A DNA stretch of 64,000 bases, taken from assembly GCA_964593795.1 (NCBI GenBank), contig CAZQJC010000040.1:30472-94471 (forward strand), written 5' to 3'. This document shows, in pieces, positions 19,082-26,671 of the stretch. The stretch's first letter is position 1. Each line of letters opens with the position of its first letter. Position numbers and translations under genes: made by a program. Under the pieces are notes generated by a model that was given only the letters and a program-made list of their open reading frames with translations, was not told the DNA's origin and did not search any database. Origin of the DNA: JAHFDS01 sp964593795. GTDB lineage: Bacteria > Myxococcota_A > Polyangia > JAHFDS01.

Positions 19082-20550
19082 CGGGCGCGGGCACGCCCCG
19101 GGACGCAGACGCCAGGGAAGGGGGCTGGGGGCTCCTCTTGTTCTTGCTGGCCTGCACGGGCCTGCTCCTCGGCGTGAACTCGCGCGGGTCCTTCCACGAC
19201 TTCGACGACTACCTCTACGCGCAGGTGGCGCGCGAGTCGGCGTCGGTCTGGCATCCCACGTGGCACGGCGTCCCGTTCGTCCACAAGCCGCCGCTCTACT
19301 TCGCCGTCCTTTCGGCGTGCACGCGCGCCTTCGGGGAGAGCGCATTCGTATTGCGCCTGCCGGCCATGCTGTCCGCGCTCGGCTGCGTCGCGCTCGTGTT
19401 CGTCCTGGGCCGCCGGATCGCGCGCTCGAGCGCCGCCGGCGCGGGCGCGGTGGGGCTGCTCGTGACGTCGAGCCTGTGGTTCGAGATGTCACGGCGCGCG
19501 CTCATCGACGTGCCCCTCGTCGCCGTGACGCTGGCGGCGAGCGCGGCGACCGTGCTCGTCGGCGGGCGACGTGGGCTCGCCCTCGCCGGCGTCTCGATGG
19601 GGATCGCCTTCGCGCTCAAGGGGGCTGCCGCGCTGCCGTACCTCGTGATCCCGGGTGTCCTCGTCGCGTGGCAGCTCTGGCGGACGCGCGACGCCGTCGG
19701 GGCGACGATCTGCGGGGGGGCCGTCGTCGCCCTCGTGCTGCCGCTCCTCGTCGGCGGCGGCGCCGGGCGCATCCAGCGGGCTGCGAGCGCGGCGCTCACG
19801 GGTGGCACGCCGGGCGGCCTCTGGCTCGAGGGGCCGCTCTTCTATGTGGGCGTGTTCTCCGGCCTGAGCGTCCCGTGGACCGTGGCGGGGCTCGGGGCGG
19901 TCGTGGGCGCCGTCGTGTTCGTGCGGCGAGGCGACGTGCGGGGGCCGCTCGCGCTCCTGGCGCTCGGCTTCGGGACGATCCCGCTCCTCGTGCTGTCGGC
20001 GCTGCCCGTCAAGCTCGTGCACTACGTCGCGGGTGTCCCGGTCGGTATCGCGCTGGCCGCGGCGGTGCCGATCGGCGCGCTCGCGGCTCGCTCGGCCCGC
20101 GGCGCGGGCCTCCTGGCGTTCGGTCTCTGCGCCGCCGCGCCCGTGGCGCAGCTCAACTACATCCTCGGGGACCCGGCCTTCGTGGACCCCTCGCGCGCGC
20201 AGGCCGCCCTCGCCGAGGTGGCCCGCGAGAGACTCTCCGCCGGGGCGCGCGTCGTGGTCACCGACGCCTACTTCCTCGCGTTCGACTACCACGCGCGCAC
20301 GCTCGACGTGAAGATGGCCGTCCCGAGCGACGAGGCGTTCCAGACCCTGGACGCGGTCGCCGAGTTCCATGCGGCCAGGCGAATCCTTCGTGCGGACCGC
20401 GAGGCCCTGCTCGCGGGGATCGAGCGCGGCGCCCTCGAGGCGGTCGTGCTCTCCTCGCGCGCCTGGGCCGATCTCGCGCCCGCGCACCCGAGCCTCTCGG
20501 CGCTCGCCAGCGAAGGGGGGCTCGCGCTCGTGGCCGCGCGCCCCAGGTGA
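19078..20550 (+). CDS. GT39/ArnT-like membrane glycosyltransferase
   Basis: A 490-residue protein with about ten hydrophobic segments. The first extracytoplasmic loop carries DFDDYLYAQVAR, the Asp-rich motif of the PMT/ArnT family that uses polyprenyl-phosphate sugars, followed by HKPPLYFAVLSA. The C-terminal about 120 residues form a soluble domain. It probably transfers a sugar to lipid or protein on the outer face of the inner membrane. It is coupled by an ATGA overlap to the metallo-hydrolase gene. Acceptor and sugar cannot be read from the sequence. Confidence 0.85.
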   Translation: MTGAGTPRDADAREGGWGLLLFLLACTGLLLGVNSRGSFHDFDDYLYAQVARESASVWHPTWHGVPFVHKPPLYFAVLSACTRAFGESAFVLRLPAMLSALGCVALVFVLGRRIARSSAAGAGAVGLLVTSSLWFEMSRRALIDVPLVAVTLAASAATVLVGGRRGLALAGVSMGIAFALKGAAALPYLVIPGVLVAWQLWRTRDAVGATICGGAVVALVLPLLVGGGAGRIQRAASAALTGGTPGGLWLEGPLFYVGVFSGLSVPWTVAGLGAVVGAVVFVRRGDVRGPLALLALGFGTIPLLVLSALPVKLVHYVAGVPVGIALAAAVPIGALAARSARGAGLLAFGLCAAAPVAQLNYILGDPAFVDPSRAQAALAEVARERLSAGARVVVTDAYFLAFDYHARTLDVKMAVPSDEAFQTLDAVAEFHAARRILRADREALLAGIERGALEAVVLSSRAWADLAPAHPSLSALASEGGLALVAARPR

Positions 20551-20559
20551 CCGCCGGCG

Positions 20560-22869
20560 CTACGACTCCTCGCGCAGCCGCGCGGGCAGGAGCAGCGACG
20601 GCTCGCCGGAGCAGATGATCCAGAGCTGGTGCGCCGCGCGCGTGGCCGCGATGTGCAGGAGGTGCCGCGTCTCGGTGTTCACCGGGAAGTTCTGCGCGGT
20701 GATCTCGAGCAGCACGACGTAGTCGAACTCGAGGCCCTTGACCGCCGACATCTCGACGAGGTCCACGCCGGGCTGGAAGCTGAGGTCGCCGTTGCGCACG
20801 CGGCGCAGCCTCGGCACCTCCGCGCGCGACAGGCCCCGGAAGTACAGGTCCGCCTGCTCCGGGTGCCGCGCGAGCAGCGCACAGCTCGCGTTCGGCTCGC
20901 GGCCCATGAGCGAGCGGAGCGCCTGTGCGAGGAACGCCACCGCCTCGCCGGTGTCCGCGAGGCGATGCAGCTCGACCGGCGCGCCGTGGCGTGGCGCGCG
21001 CAGCGGCGTCGGGTCGGCCAGCGGCCCGAGCACCTCGCGCGCGAGCTCCATGACCTCGTACGTCGAGCGGTACGCGATCTTGAGCGGCTGCACCTGCGCG
21101 CCCGGGTAACCGGCCGACTCGAGGAACGACGGCCAGTCGGAGAAGCCGTTGTCGAACACGATGCGCTGCGCGGTGTCTCCGGCGATGGTGATGCACCGCG
21201 CGGGCGTGGTCGCGCCGAGCAGCACCTGGAGGTCCACCGGCGCGAGGTCCTGCGCCTCGTCGATCGCGAGGTGCTCGAAGATCACGGGATCCTCTTCGCT
21301 GCCGAGCTGCCCGAACTTGAGCTGGTAGAGGCGCAGGAGGAGCGCGTCGTCCTCGGGATCGAGCTTGCCGGCCGCGGCGGCCTCCTCGTCGGAGTGCAGC
21401 GACTGGCCGTCCACGGGCTCGGCGCGGCCCTCGTCGAAGTCCTCCGTGGCGCGCTCGATCTCCGCGATCTGCGCGACGCACCAGCGCTGCACCTCGGCGA
21501 GCTCGCGGTCGTCGAGCTCCCCGGGGGCCCAGCGCTCGAGCGCGGCCTTGCGACGCGGCTCGTCGGTGAGCACCTCGAACAGCCCCTGCGTCACGCGCGC
21601 CGCGCGCTTGCCGAGGCGGCGCATGGTCTGCTCGGCCAGGATGCGCGTCTGCGCCGGCAGGCCCACCTTGCCCGAGCGTGCGAACGCGAGCGTCGCCCGC
21701 AGGCGCGGCACGATGGCCTCCTTGCGCCCGCGGAAGTGGGCCACCACCTCGAGGCCGCGCTCGGCCGGCTCGAGCGCGCGCCCGAGCTCCGCCTCGACGC
21801 GCGCGATCTCCTCGGTCGCGAAGGCCTCGAGCGAACGCACCAGCGCCAGGCTCTTCTTCCAGCGCGACACCGACGCGGGCGTGTCGCTCGTCGTGTGCTG
21901 CGGGCTCTTCGGCAGGAGCTTGCGCCGCAGCGCCCGCGCCCAGCGCGCGTAAGGGATGACCTTGACGCCGCGGACGCCGAGCGACGGCAGGACGCCCTCG
22001 ACGTACTGCGCGAGCGCGTTGGTCGAGACCACGACCATCATGCGGTCCGCGCGGAAGCGCTTCGGATCGTGGAAGTGCAGGTACGCCGCGCGGTGCAGCG
22101 CGACCGTGGTCTTGCCGCTGCCCGCCCCGCCCTGGATGACGATGAGGTGCGAGTCGGGCTGCGTGATGAGGTCGAACTGCTCGCGGTCGATGAGCGCCGC
22201 GATCTCGGGCAGGTGCTTGTCCGCGCGCAGGAACCCCTGACCGGCCACGCCGAGGCCGCCCTTGGGCGCGGGCTTGTCGGCCTTCGCCGCGCGGACCGCC
22301 GCGCCCTGGCCGCCCGCGAGCTCGGCGGCGCTCTCGGGCATCTCCCACCACGTGCCCTGGACGTCCGAGACGAACAGGCCCTGCGGGCAGCCGATGCGGC
22401 GCAGGCGCCCCTTGTGGATGCTGAGGTTCCGGCGCGCCGTCACGGTGCCGGCCATCAGGCCCCCCTCGAACGGCTCCTCGAAGTCGTCGCCTTCCTCGTA
22501 GCGGTAGTAGACGCGGCTGATCGGCGCGTCGCGCCAGTCGACGATCTGGATGCCGGCGGGGCGATCGATGAACGCGCGCTTGCCGATGAGGACGTCGCGC
22601 TCCTTCTTGGGGTCCTTGACGCGGACGTGCGCGAAGTAGGGCGACTCGGGGTCGGCGGGCAGGACCTTGCGGCTGCCGCGGTGCGCCGCGAGCGCGGCGA
22701 CCTGCTCCATCTGCTGGACCAGGGCCGGGATGTCCTCGATGCGGGCCTCGGAGATCTGGTCGCGGAGGTCGATCAGGCGCGCGTCGTAGTCCTCGTCGAT
22801 CCCTTCGTCGTCGCTCTCGGCCAGCAGGCGGTGCTCGACGCGCGCGAGGATGCCGAGCTCCTCGGTCAC
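20560..22869 (-). CDS. HelD-like UvrD-family helicase/ATPase
   Basis: A superfamily 1 ATPase of about 769 residues. Walker A is GGAGSGKTTVALHR, the Walker B region is AIDEAQDLAPVD, and the ending contains the QLWIICSGEPSLL type motif. A long N-terminal coiled region and an inserted helical domain between helicase motifs are typical of HelD, which frees stalled RNA polymerase, and of helicase IV relatives. The reading frame extends to TTG 22947, but that codon lies in a predicted -35 element, so GTG 22869 (VTEELGILARVEHRLL) is preferred; TTG 22911 is also possible. It converges with the glycosyltransferase, nine bases apart. Confidence 0.87.
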   Translation of the reverse strand: MTEELGILARVEHRLLAESDDEGIDEDYDARLIDLRDQISEARIEDIPALVQQMEQVAALAAHRGSRKVLPADPESPYFAHVRVKDPKKERDVLIGKRAFIDRPAGIQIVDWRDAPISRVYYRYEEGDDFEEPFEGGLMAGTVTARRNLSIHKGRLRRIGCPQGLFVSDVQGTWWEMPESAAELAGGQGAAVRAAKADKPAPKGGLGVAGQGFLRADKHLPEIAALIDREQFDLITQPDSHLIVIQGGAGSGKTTVALHRAAYLHFHDPKRFRADRMMVVVSTNALAQYVEGVLPSLGVRGVKVIPYARWARALRRKLLPKSPQHTTSDTPASVSRWKKSLALVRSLEAFATEEIARVEAELGRALEPAERGLEVVAHFRGRKEAIVPRLRATLAFARSGKVGLPAQTRILAEQTMRRLGKRAARVTQGLFEVLTDEPRRKAALERWAPGELDDRELAEVQRWCVAQIAEIERATEDFDEGRAEPVDGQSLHSDEEAAAAGKLDPEDDALLLRLYQLKFGQLGSEEDPVIFEHLAIDEAQDLAPVDLQVLLGATTPARCITIAGDTAQRIVFDNGFSDWPSFLESAGYPGAQVQPLKIAYRSTYEVMELAREVLGPLADPTPLRAPRHGAPVELHRLADTGEAVAFLAQALRSLMGREPNASCALLARHPEQADLYFRGLSRAEVPRLRRVRNGDLSFQPGVDLVEMSAVKGLEFDYVVLLEITAQNFPVNTETRHLLHIAATRAAHQLWIICSGEPSLLLPARLREES

Positions 22870-22919
22870 GATCGGCTGCCCAGCGCTGGCTTCTTCCAGT
22901 CGTCGTCGCAAGGGGAGCG

Positions 22920-22947
22920 AATATAACCGCGGAGAAGCGGGATGCAA
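22920..22947 (-). promoter_or_regulatory. Candidate promoter of the HelD-like gene
   Basis: On the minus strand TTGCAT (22947-22942), a 16-base spacer and TATATT (22925-22920) form a good vegetative promoter in otherwise GC-rich DNA. Predicted transcription would begin near 22913, inside the longest reading frame, which argues for a downstream translation start. Confidence 0.55.
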
Positions 22948-22968
22948 CCGGGGGCCGCGAACGGCCAG

Positions 22969-23667
22969 CTACGGGCTGACGGTCACGTAGATGTCCTGAC
23001 CGAGCTCCGTGGCGCCGACACGCGCGCGCGCCACCAGGCGGTAGCTGCCGACCTTCTCGCCGTGCATGGTCACCGCGACCTCGTTGTCGCCCGCCTGAAG
23101 GTCCTTCGTGAGCACGAGCTCACCCCCGGGGCCAGCGCCCTCGAGCTTCACGCCCGGTGGCGCGAGGATCCGGATCTCGCACCCCTTGTGGGGTGCATCT
23201 GCATGAAAGGACAGGAGCAGGTTCGAGGGCGCCGCCATCGACAGGGAGGTCGAGGCGGCCGGCATCGTGCGCGTGCGCGGTCCGCCCCCGGAGGTCAGCA
23301 GGAGCGCGGCCGCGATCGCGCCCGCGGCGACGAGCCCTCCGACGACGAGCGGAAGCCCGCCGCGCCTCGGGGCGGCCACCGTGCCGCCGAAGGTGGGCGT
23401 CGGAGGAGCGGCGAGCGCGGGCTGGGCGGGCTCCGGCGGTCCGGCCGCCTCGAGCCTGGCGCGCAGGCGCTCGTCGAAGCCCCCCGGCAGCGTGGGCGGC
23501 TTGAGCGCGCGCAGCGTCGTCAGGGTCGCGCGCATCTCGGCGGCCTTGCGCGAGCAGACGGGGCAGGTGAGCAGGTGGGCCTGCACCTCCTCCTCGGTCT
23601 GGGCCCGGAGCGTCCCGGTGGCGTGCTCGCCGAGGGCCTCCGTCACCTGGGTGCAGTCGAGCTTCAC
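22969..23667 (-). CDS. Anti-sigma factor with zinc-finger domain
   Basis: A 232-residue membrane protein. The N-terminal zf-HC2 domain has HLLTCPVCSRKA (H-x3-C-x2-C) at about residues 31-42, as in ZAS anti-sigma factors. A Pro/Ala linker leads to one transmembrane helix (about 103-125) and an extracytoplasmic domain of about 105 residues. GTG 23667 overlaps the sigma factor stop and has AAGGAGG upstream, so the two are co-translated. It should hold the adjacent ECF sigma factor inactive until an envelope signal arrives; the signal is unknown. Confidence 0.88.
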   Translation of the reverse strand: MKLDCTQVTEALGEHATGTLRAQTEEEVQAHLLTCPVCSRKAAEMRATLTTLRALKPPTLPGGFDERLRARLEAAGPPEPAQPALAAPPTPTFGGTVAAPRRGGLPLVVGGLVAAGAIAAALLLTSGGGPRTRTMPAASTSLSMAAPSNLLLSFHADAPHKGCEIRILAPPGVKLEGAGPGGELVLTKDLQAGDNEVAVTMHGEKVGSYRLVARARVGATELGQDIYVTVSP

Positions 23668-24272
23668 GTGCCTCCTTCCGCGGCGCTGGCCTTGGGGATG
23701 TTCCAGGCCGAGGCGAGCGCGGCGCGGCGCTCGAACAGCAGCTCACGCAGCGCCTCGCGCCCGCGCGAGAGCCGCGACTTGACCGTGCCGACGGGGATCG
23801 ACAGGACCTCCGAGATCTCCTCGTACGAGAAGCCCTGCACGTCGAAGAGCGTCACGACGAGGCGGAAGTCGGGGGGCAGCTCGGCCAGGGCCGCCTGGAC
23901 GGCGTCGTCCGAGGCGCGCCGCAGCGCCTCGCGCTCGGGCGTGTCCGCGCCGCTCGGCAGGTCAGGCTCGTCGTCGATGGGCGCGGTCTGCGCCTGCTCC
24001 TTGCCGGCACGGCTCTTGACCTCGTCGAGGAACGCGTTCTTCACGATGCGGAAGAGCCACGTCGAGAAGGACGCGTCCTCGCGGAAGGAGGCGAGGCCGC
24101 GGAAGGCCTTGATGAGCGCCTCCTGCGCCAGGTCCTCGGCCTCCGACGGGTTCTTCACGCACGTCAGCGCGAACTGGTAGACGCGCTCGCGGTGCCCCGC
24201 GATGAGCGCCTCGAACGCGCGCACGTCCCCCTTCTTGGCCCGCGCGACCAGCTCGCGCTCGCTCGCTGCCAC
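23664..24272 (-). CDS. ECF RNA polymerase sigma factor
   Basis: A 202-residue sigma-70 family ECF factor. Region 2 spans about 15-85 (AEDLAQEALIKAFRGLASF, then FSTWLFRIVKNAFLDEVKS) and region 4 about 128-185 (LPPDFRLVVTLFDVQGFSYEEISEVLSIP type helix-turn-helix). The start is GTG 24272; longer readings run through the promoter region. It forms a GTGA-coupled pair with the downstream anti-sigma gene. A copy of the AAGTTGAGC motif (24305-24317) lies about 33 bases before the start, suggesting autoregulation. Confidence 0.9.
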   Translation of the reverse strand: MAASERELVARAKKGDVRAFEALIAGHRERVYQFALTCVKNPSEAEDLAQEALIKAFRGLASFREDASFSTWLFRIVKNAFLDEVKSRAGKEQAQTAPIDDEPDLPSGADTPEREALRRASDDAVQAALAELPPDFRLVVTLFDVQGFSYEEISEVLSIPVGTVKSRLSRGREALRELLFERRAALASAWNIPKASAAEGGT

Positions 24273-24304
24273 GGGCCCACCGTACCGCAGCGGCCTGGGG
24301 TCCG

Positions 24305-24317
24305 GCTCAACTTCTCG
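24305..24317 (-). promoter_or_regulatory. Shared AAGTTGAGC motif, sigma-factor copy
   Basis: On the minus strand CGAGAAGTTGAGC followed by CGGACCCC stands about 33 bases before the ECF sigma start. The same sequence recurs at 24361-24373 and 44798-44810 at the same distance from starts, so it could be the -35 region of the sigma factor's own promoter class. Confidence 0.5.
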
Positions 24318-24360
24318 ACTTGCGCGGGGCGTCGTGCCGGGCGTGTCGGCCTGCGAAGGT

Positions 24361-24373
24361 TGAAAAGTTGAGC
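24361..24373 (+). promoter_or_regulatory. Shared AAGTTGAGC motif, divergent-gene copy
   Basis: TGAAAAGTTGAGC followed by GGGACCCC, about 31 bases before the ATG at 24405. With the copy at 24305-24317 it forms an inverted pair across the divergent intergenic region. GATAAT (24393-24398) downstream could be a -10. Confidence 0.5.
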
Positions 24374-24404
24374 GGGACCCCGGCGGCCGGCCGATAATCG
24401 AGGG

Positions 24405-24791
24405 ATGCCGACGTGGGACGAGCTCCGGGGGTACGCGCGGGAGAAGTACAAGCTGCAGGACGACGAGCCCGGCTACTTCTCGCTCGTGTTCCGCGTCGAG
24501 AGCGAACGCACGCAGCTCATCACCGTCCGCCGCGTGACCGCCTTCGACAGCGACTGGATCGAGTTCCGCTCGCCGGTTTGCCGCGAGGGGCAGATGGATC
24601 CGAAGCACGCGCTCAGGCAGAACGCCACGTTCGCGGTCGGCGCGCTCGCGCTCGACGGCGAGAAGTACTACCTGCTCTACAGCATCCCGCTCGCGACGAT
24701 GCAGACCGAGGAGTTCGAGCTGCCGCTGCACGTCCTGGCGCGGACGGCGGACTCGCTCGAGGGGACGTTCACGACCGGGGATGAGTTCTGA
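24405..24791 (+). CDS. Small acidic protein of unknown function
   Basis: A 128-residue soluble protein, not recognised. It opens MPTWDELRGYAREKYKL and ends in TGDEF. The pattern of short strands (FSLVFRVE, QLITVRRVTAF, DWIEFRSPV, YYLLYSIPLA) and two helices resembles YbjN- or CesT-like alpha/beta folds, but this is only an impression. It is transcribed divergently from the ECF sigma factor and shares its upstream motif, so it may be a member of that sigma regulon. A GAGGG site just before the ATG could serve as the ribosome site. Confidence 0.75.
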   Translation: MPTWDELRGYAREKYKLQDDEPGYFSLVFRVESERTQLITVRRVTAFDSDWIEFRSPVCREGQMDPKHALRQNATFAVGALALDGEKYYLLYSIPLATMQTEEFELPLHVLARTADSLEGTFTTGDEF

Positions 24792-24792
24792 C

Positions 24793-24929
24793 GGGGCCGG
24801 CTCGGAAAACTAGGATCTAGGAAACAAGATCAAGGAACACGGAACCGGGTCGGAGTCGGACCGGAATCGGGATTCCGTGCTCCGGTTCCTTGCCCCTTGT
24901 TCCTAGTTCCTTGATCTCCGGGGCCGGCT
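24793..24929. repeat. Palindromic element flanked by an 11-bp direct repeat
   Basis: The direct repeat CGGGGCCGGCT occurs at 24792-24802 and 24919-24929 and brackets a sequence with a perfect 11-bp inverted repeat (GATCAAGGAAC at 24828-24838, complement at 24906-24916). Additional imperfect AAGGAAC, CTAGGAAC and ACGGAACCGG pairings lie inside it. It sits between the convergent stops at 24791 and 24928. It could be a miniature mobile element with a target duplication, or a bidirectional terminator. Confidence 0.55.
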
Positions 24930-25539
24930 ACTTCAACCGCTTCTTCATGCCCTTCTTCTCGCCGGCCTGGACCTTCTTCTGGAGGTCCTCCTCGGCAGCG
25001 ATGAAGACGTTGCCACTGACGACGGGCTTGCCGTCCATCTTGGTCTCGAGGTGGTCGAGCAGGCCGTCGGACGCCGCGAAGCCGCCCGCGTTGCGCACGA
25101 ACTTGCCCTTGACCACGAGCTCCGCGCCCGCGTCCGGCATCTTCGGGGGCTTGGGCTTGATCGGGTAGTTCGCGATCAGGATGGCCTTCTCCTTCTTGCC
25201 GCCCTTCTTGTCGGCCAGGAAGAAGTGCGGCTGCTCGCACGGCTTGCACTTCTGCCCCTTCGGACACTTGGCGCGCTCCGGCGGGCAGACGTACAGCTCG
25301 AGGAGGAAGCCCTTGACCTCCACCTCCTGGTTCAAGTTGCGGTCGATCTTCTTGCGCAGGCCGTGCACCGACCACGTGCCGTCCGGATGCTTCTCGGGGA
25401 CGTCGCTCTGCTTGAACTCCGGCGGCGGCGGCAGGTCCACCTTGATCTTCGGCATCGGCTGGCCCTCCTGATCCGCGCGAGCGGACGAGGGCGCGCCGAG
25501 GAGCAGGACCGCGAGGGCTGCAAAGAGCGTCGTGCGCAT
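24928..25539 (-). CDS. Secreted Cys/Lys-rich protein of unknown function
   Basis: A 203-residue protein with a clear signal peptide (TTLFAALAVLLLGAPSSARA). The mature part has a Pro-rich start, a cysteine cluster of the form C-x6-C-x5-C-x2-C near residues 84-100, and a beta-rich region resembling an OB-like or nucleic-acid-fold domain (EVEVKGFLLELYV, then ELVVKGKFV). The C-terminus is very Lys-rich. The Cys spacing suggests a metal or disulfide knot in the periplasm. Not assignable to a family from sequence alone. It converges with the small acidic protein gene. Confidence 0.75.
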   Translation of the reverse strand: MRTTLFAALAVLLLGAPSSARADQEGQPMPKIKVDLPPPPEFKQSDVPEKHPDGTWSVHGLRKKIDRNLNQEVEVKGFLLELYVCPPERAKCPKGQKCKPCEQPHFFLADKKGGKKEKAILIANYPIKPKPPKMPDAGAELVVKGKFVRNAGGFAASDGLLDHLETKMDGKPVVSGNVFIAAEEDLQKKVQAGEKKGMKKRLK

Positions 25540-25645
25540 GCGCGATTCCTAGCACGGATCGCCGACCGCCGGAACATCGTCCGACGGCTCGCGGGCACGA
25601 TCGTGGGCGGTTTCGCGCGCGCCGGGACCACGCTACCCTCGGAGC

Positions 25646-26671
25646 GTGCGCCCGAGGGCCTGGGCCCGTCGCGTCCTGCTCGCCCTCGCGAGCCTCTGGC
25701 TCGTCACGCTCGCCGCGTTCGCCCTGTCGGAGCTGCTGCCGGGCGACCCAGGCGGCGCCGACGGGGCGCGAGGCGCGCTCGATCCCGCGGTCGCGGCAGC
25801 CCGTCGCGTCCGCCTCGAGCTCGATCGCCCGCGGTTCTGGAACCCCGCCCCACGCGGAGGGCCGCTCGGCCACCTCGGCGAGACCCGCTACGTGGGCTTC
25901 CTCGGCCGCCTCGCGCGGCTGGAGCTCGGCGTGTCGGAGCGAGACGGCCGCCCGGTGGCCAGCAAGATCACCGGCGCGCTCGGGCCGACGATGCTGCTCG
26001 GAGGCTCGGCGCTCCTGCTCGCGTTCGGCCTCGGCGTGCCACTTGGCCTCCTGTCCGCCCGCCGCGAGGGCAGCGCGCTCGACCACGCGATCGGCCTCGG
26101 CCTCTTCCTCCTCGCCGCCGTGCCGTCGTTCTGGGCCGCGACGCTGGCGCTCGTGTTCCTCGCCGGCCCGGGCCTCTTGCCCATGCAGGGACTGGCGTCG
26201 TCGGGCGCGGCCGAGCTCGGCCCTGCGGTGTGCGCGCTCGATCTGCTGTGGCACCTCGTCCTGCCGGTGAGCTGCCTCGCCTACGGCATCCTCGTCGTGG
26301 TGGCACGCCAGACGCGCGCGGCCGCCTCCGCGGCCCGGGGCTCCGAGTGGTTCCGCACGTTGCGCGCGCAGGGCCTGCCTGGGCGCCGGCTGACGGCGCG
26401 CCTCCTGCGCAACGCGCTCTTGCCGGTCATCACGCTCTTCGGCCTCGAGCTGCCGATCCTCGTGGGCGGGAGCGTCATCGTCGAGCGCGTCTTCGGCATC
26501 CCGGGGGTGGGGCTCTTGCTGCACGAGGCCGTGCTGCAGCGCGACCAGCCGGTGCTGCTCGCGCTCGTGACCCTCGCCGCGCTCGTGACCTGGGCCGGGC
26601 TCCTCCTTTCCGATCTGCTCTCGGGGCTGGCCGATCCGCGCACTCGACGCGGCGAGGGCGAGGGCGCTTGA
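25646..26671 (+). CDS. ABC transporter permease, DppB/OppB type
   Basis: A 341-residue inner-membrane permease of the peptide/nickel family. It begins with the N-terminal helix LLALASLWLVTLAAFALSEL followed by LPGDP, as in DppB. The conserved cytoplasmic loop is LRAQGLPGRRLTARLLRNAL, and FGIPGVGLLL follows near the end. The GTG start lies just after a stretch lacking genes. It is TTGA-coupled to a DppC-type partner. No substrate-binding protein or ATPase gene is present in the window, so the transported solute is unknown. Confidence 0.87.
   Translation: MRPRAWARRVLLALASLWLVTLAAFALSELLPGDPGGADGARGALDPAVAAARRVRLELDRPRFWNPAPRGGPLGHLGETRYVGFLGRLARLELGVSERDGRPVASKITGALGPTMLLGGSALLLAFGLGVPLGLLSARREGSALDHAIGLGLFLLAAVPSFWAATLALVFLAGPGLLPMQGLASSGAAELGPAVCALDLLWHLVLPVSCLAYGILVVVARQTRAAASAARGSEWFRTLRAQGLPGRRLTARLLRNALLPVITLFGLELPILVGGSVIVERVFGIPGVGLLLHEAVLQRDQPVLLALVTLAALVTWAGLLLSDLLSGLADPRTRRGEGEGA

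Noticed and set aside
24793..24929. A simple rho-independent terminator between the convergent genes at 24791 and 24928.
   Set aside because: It has no T-run on either strand and is flanked by an 11-bp direct repeat, so a simple terminator does not explain it fully; the terminator role is kept only as an alternative.
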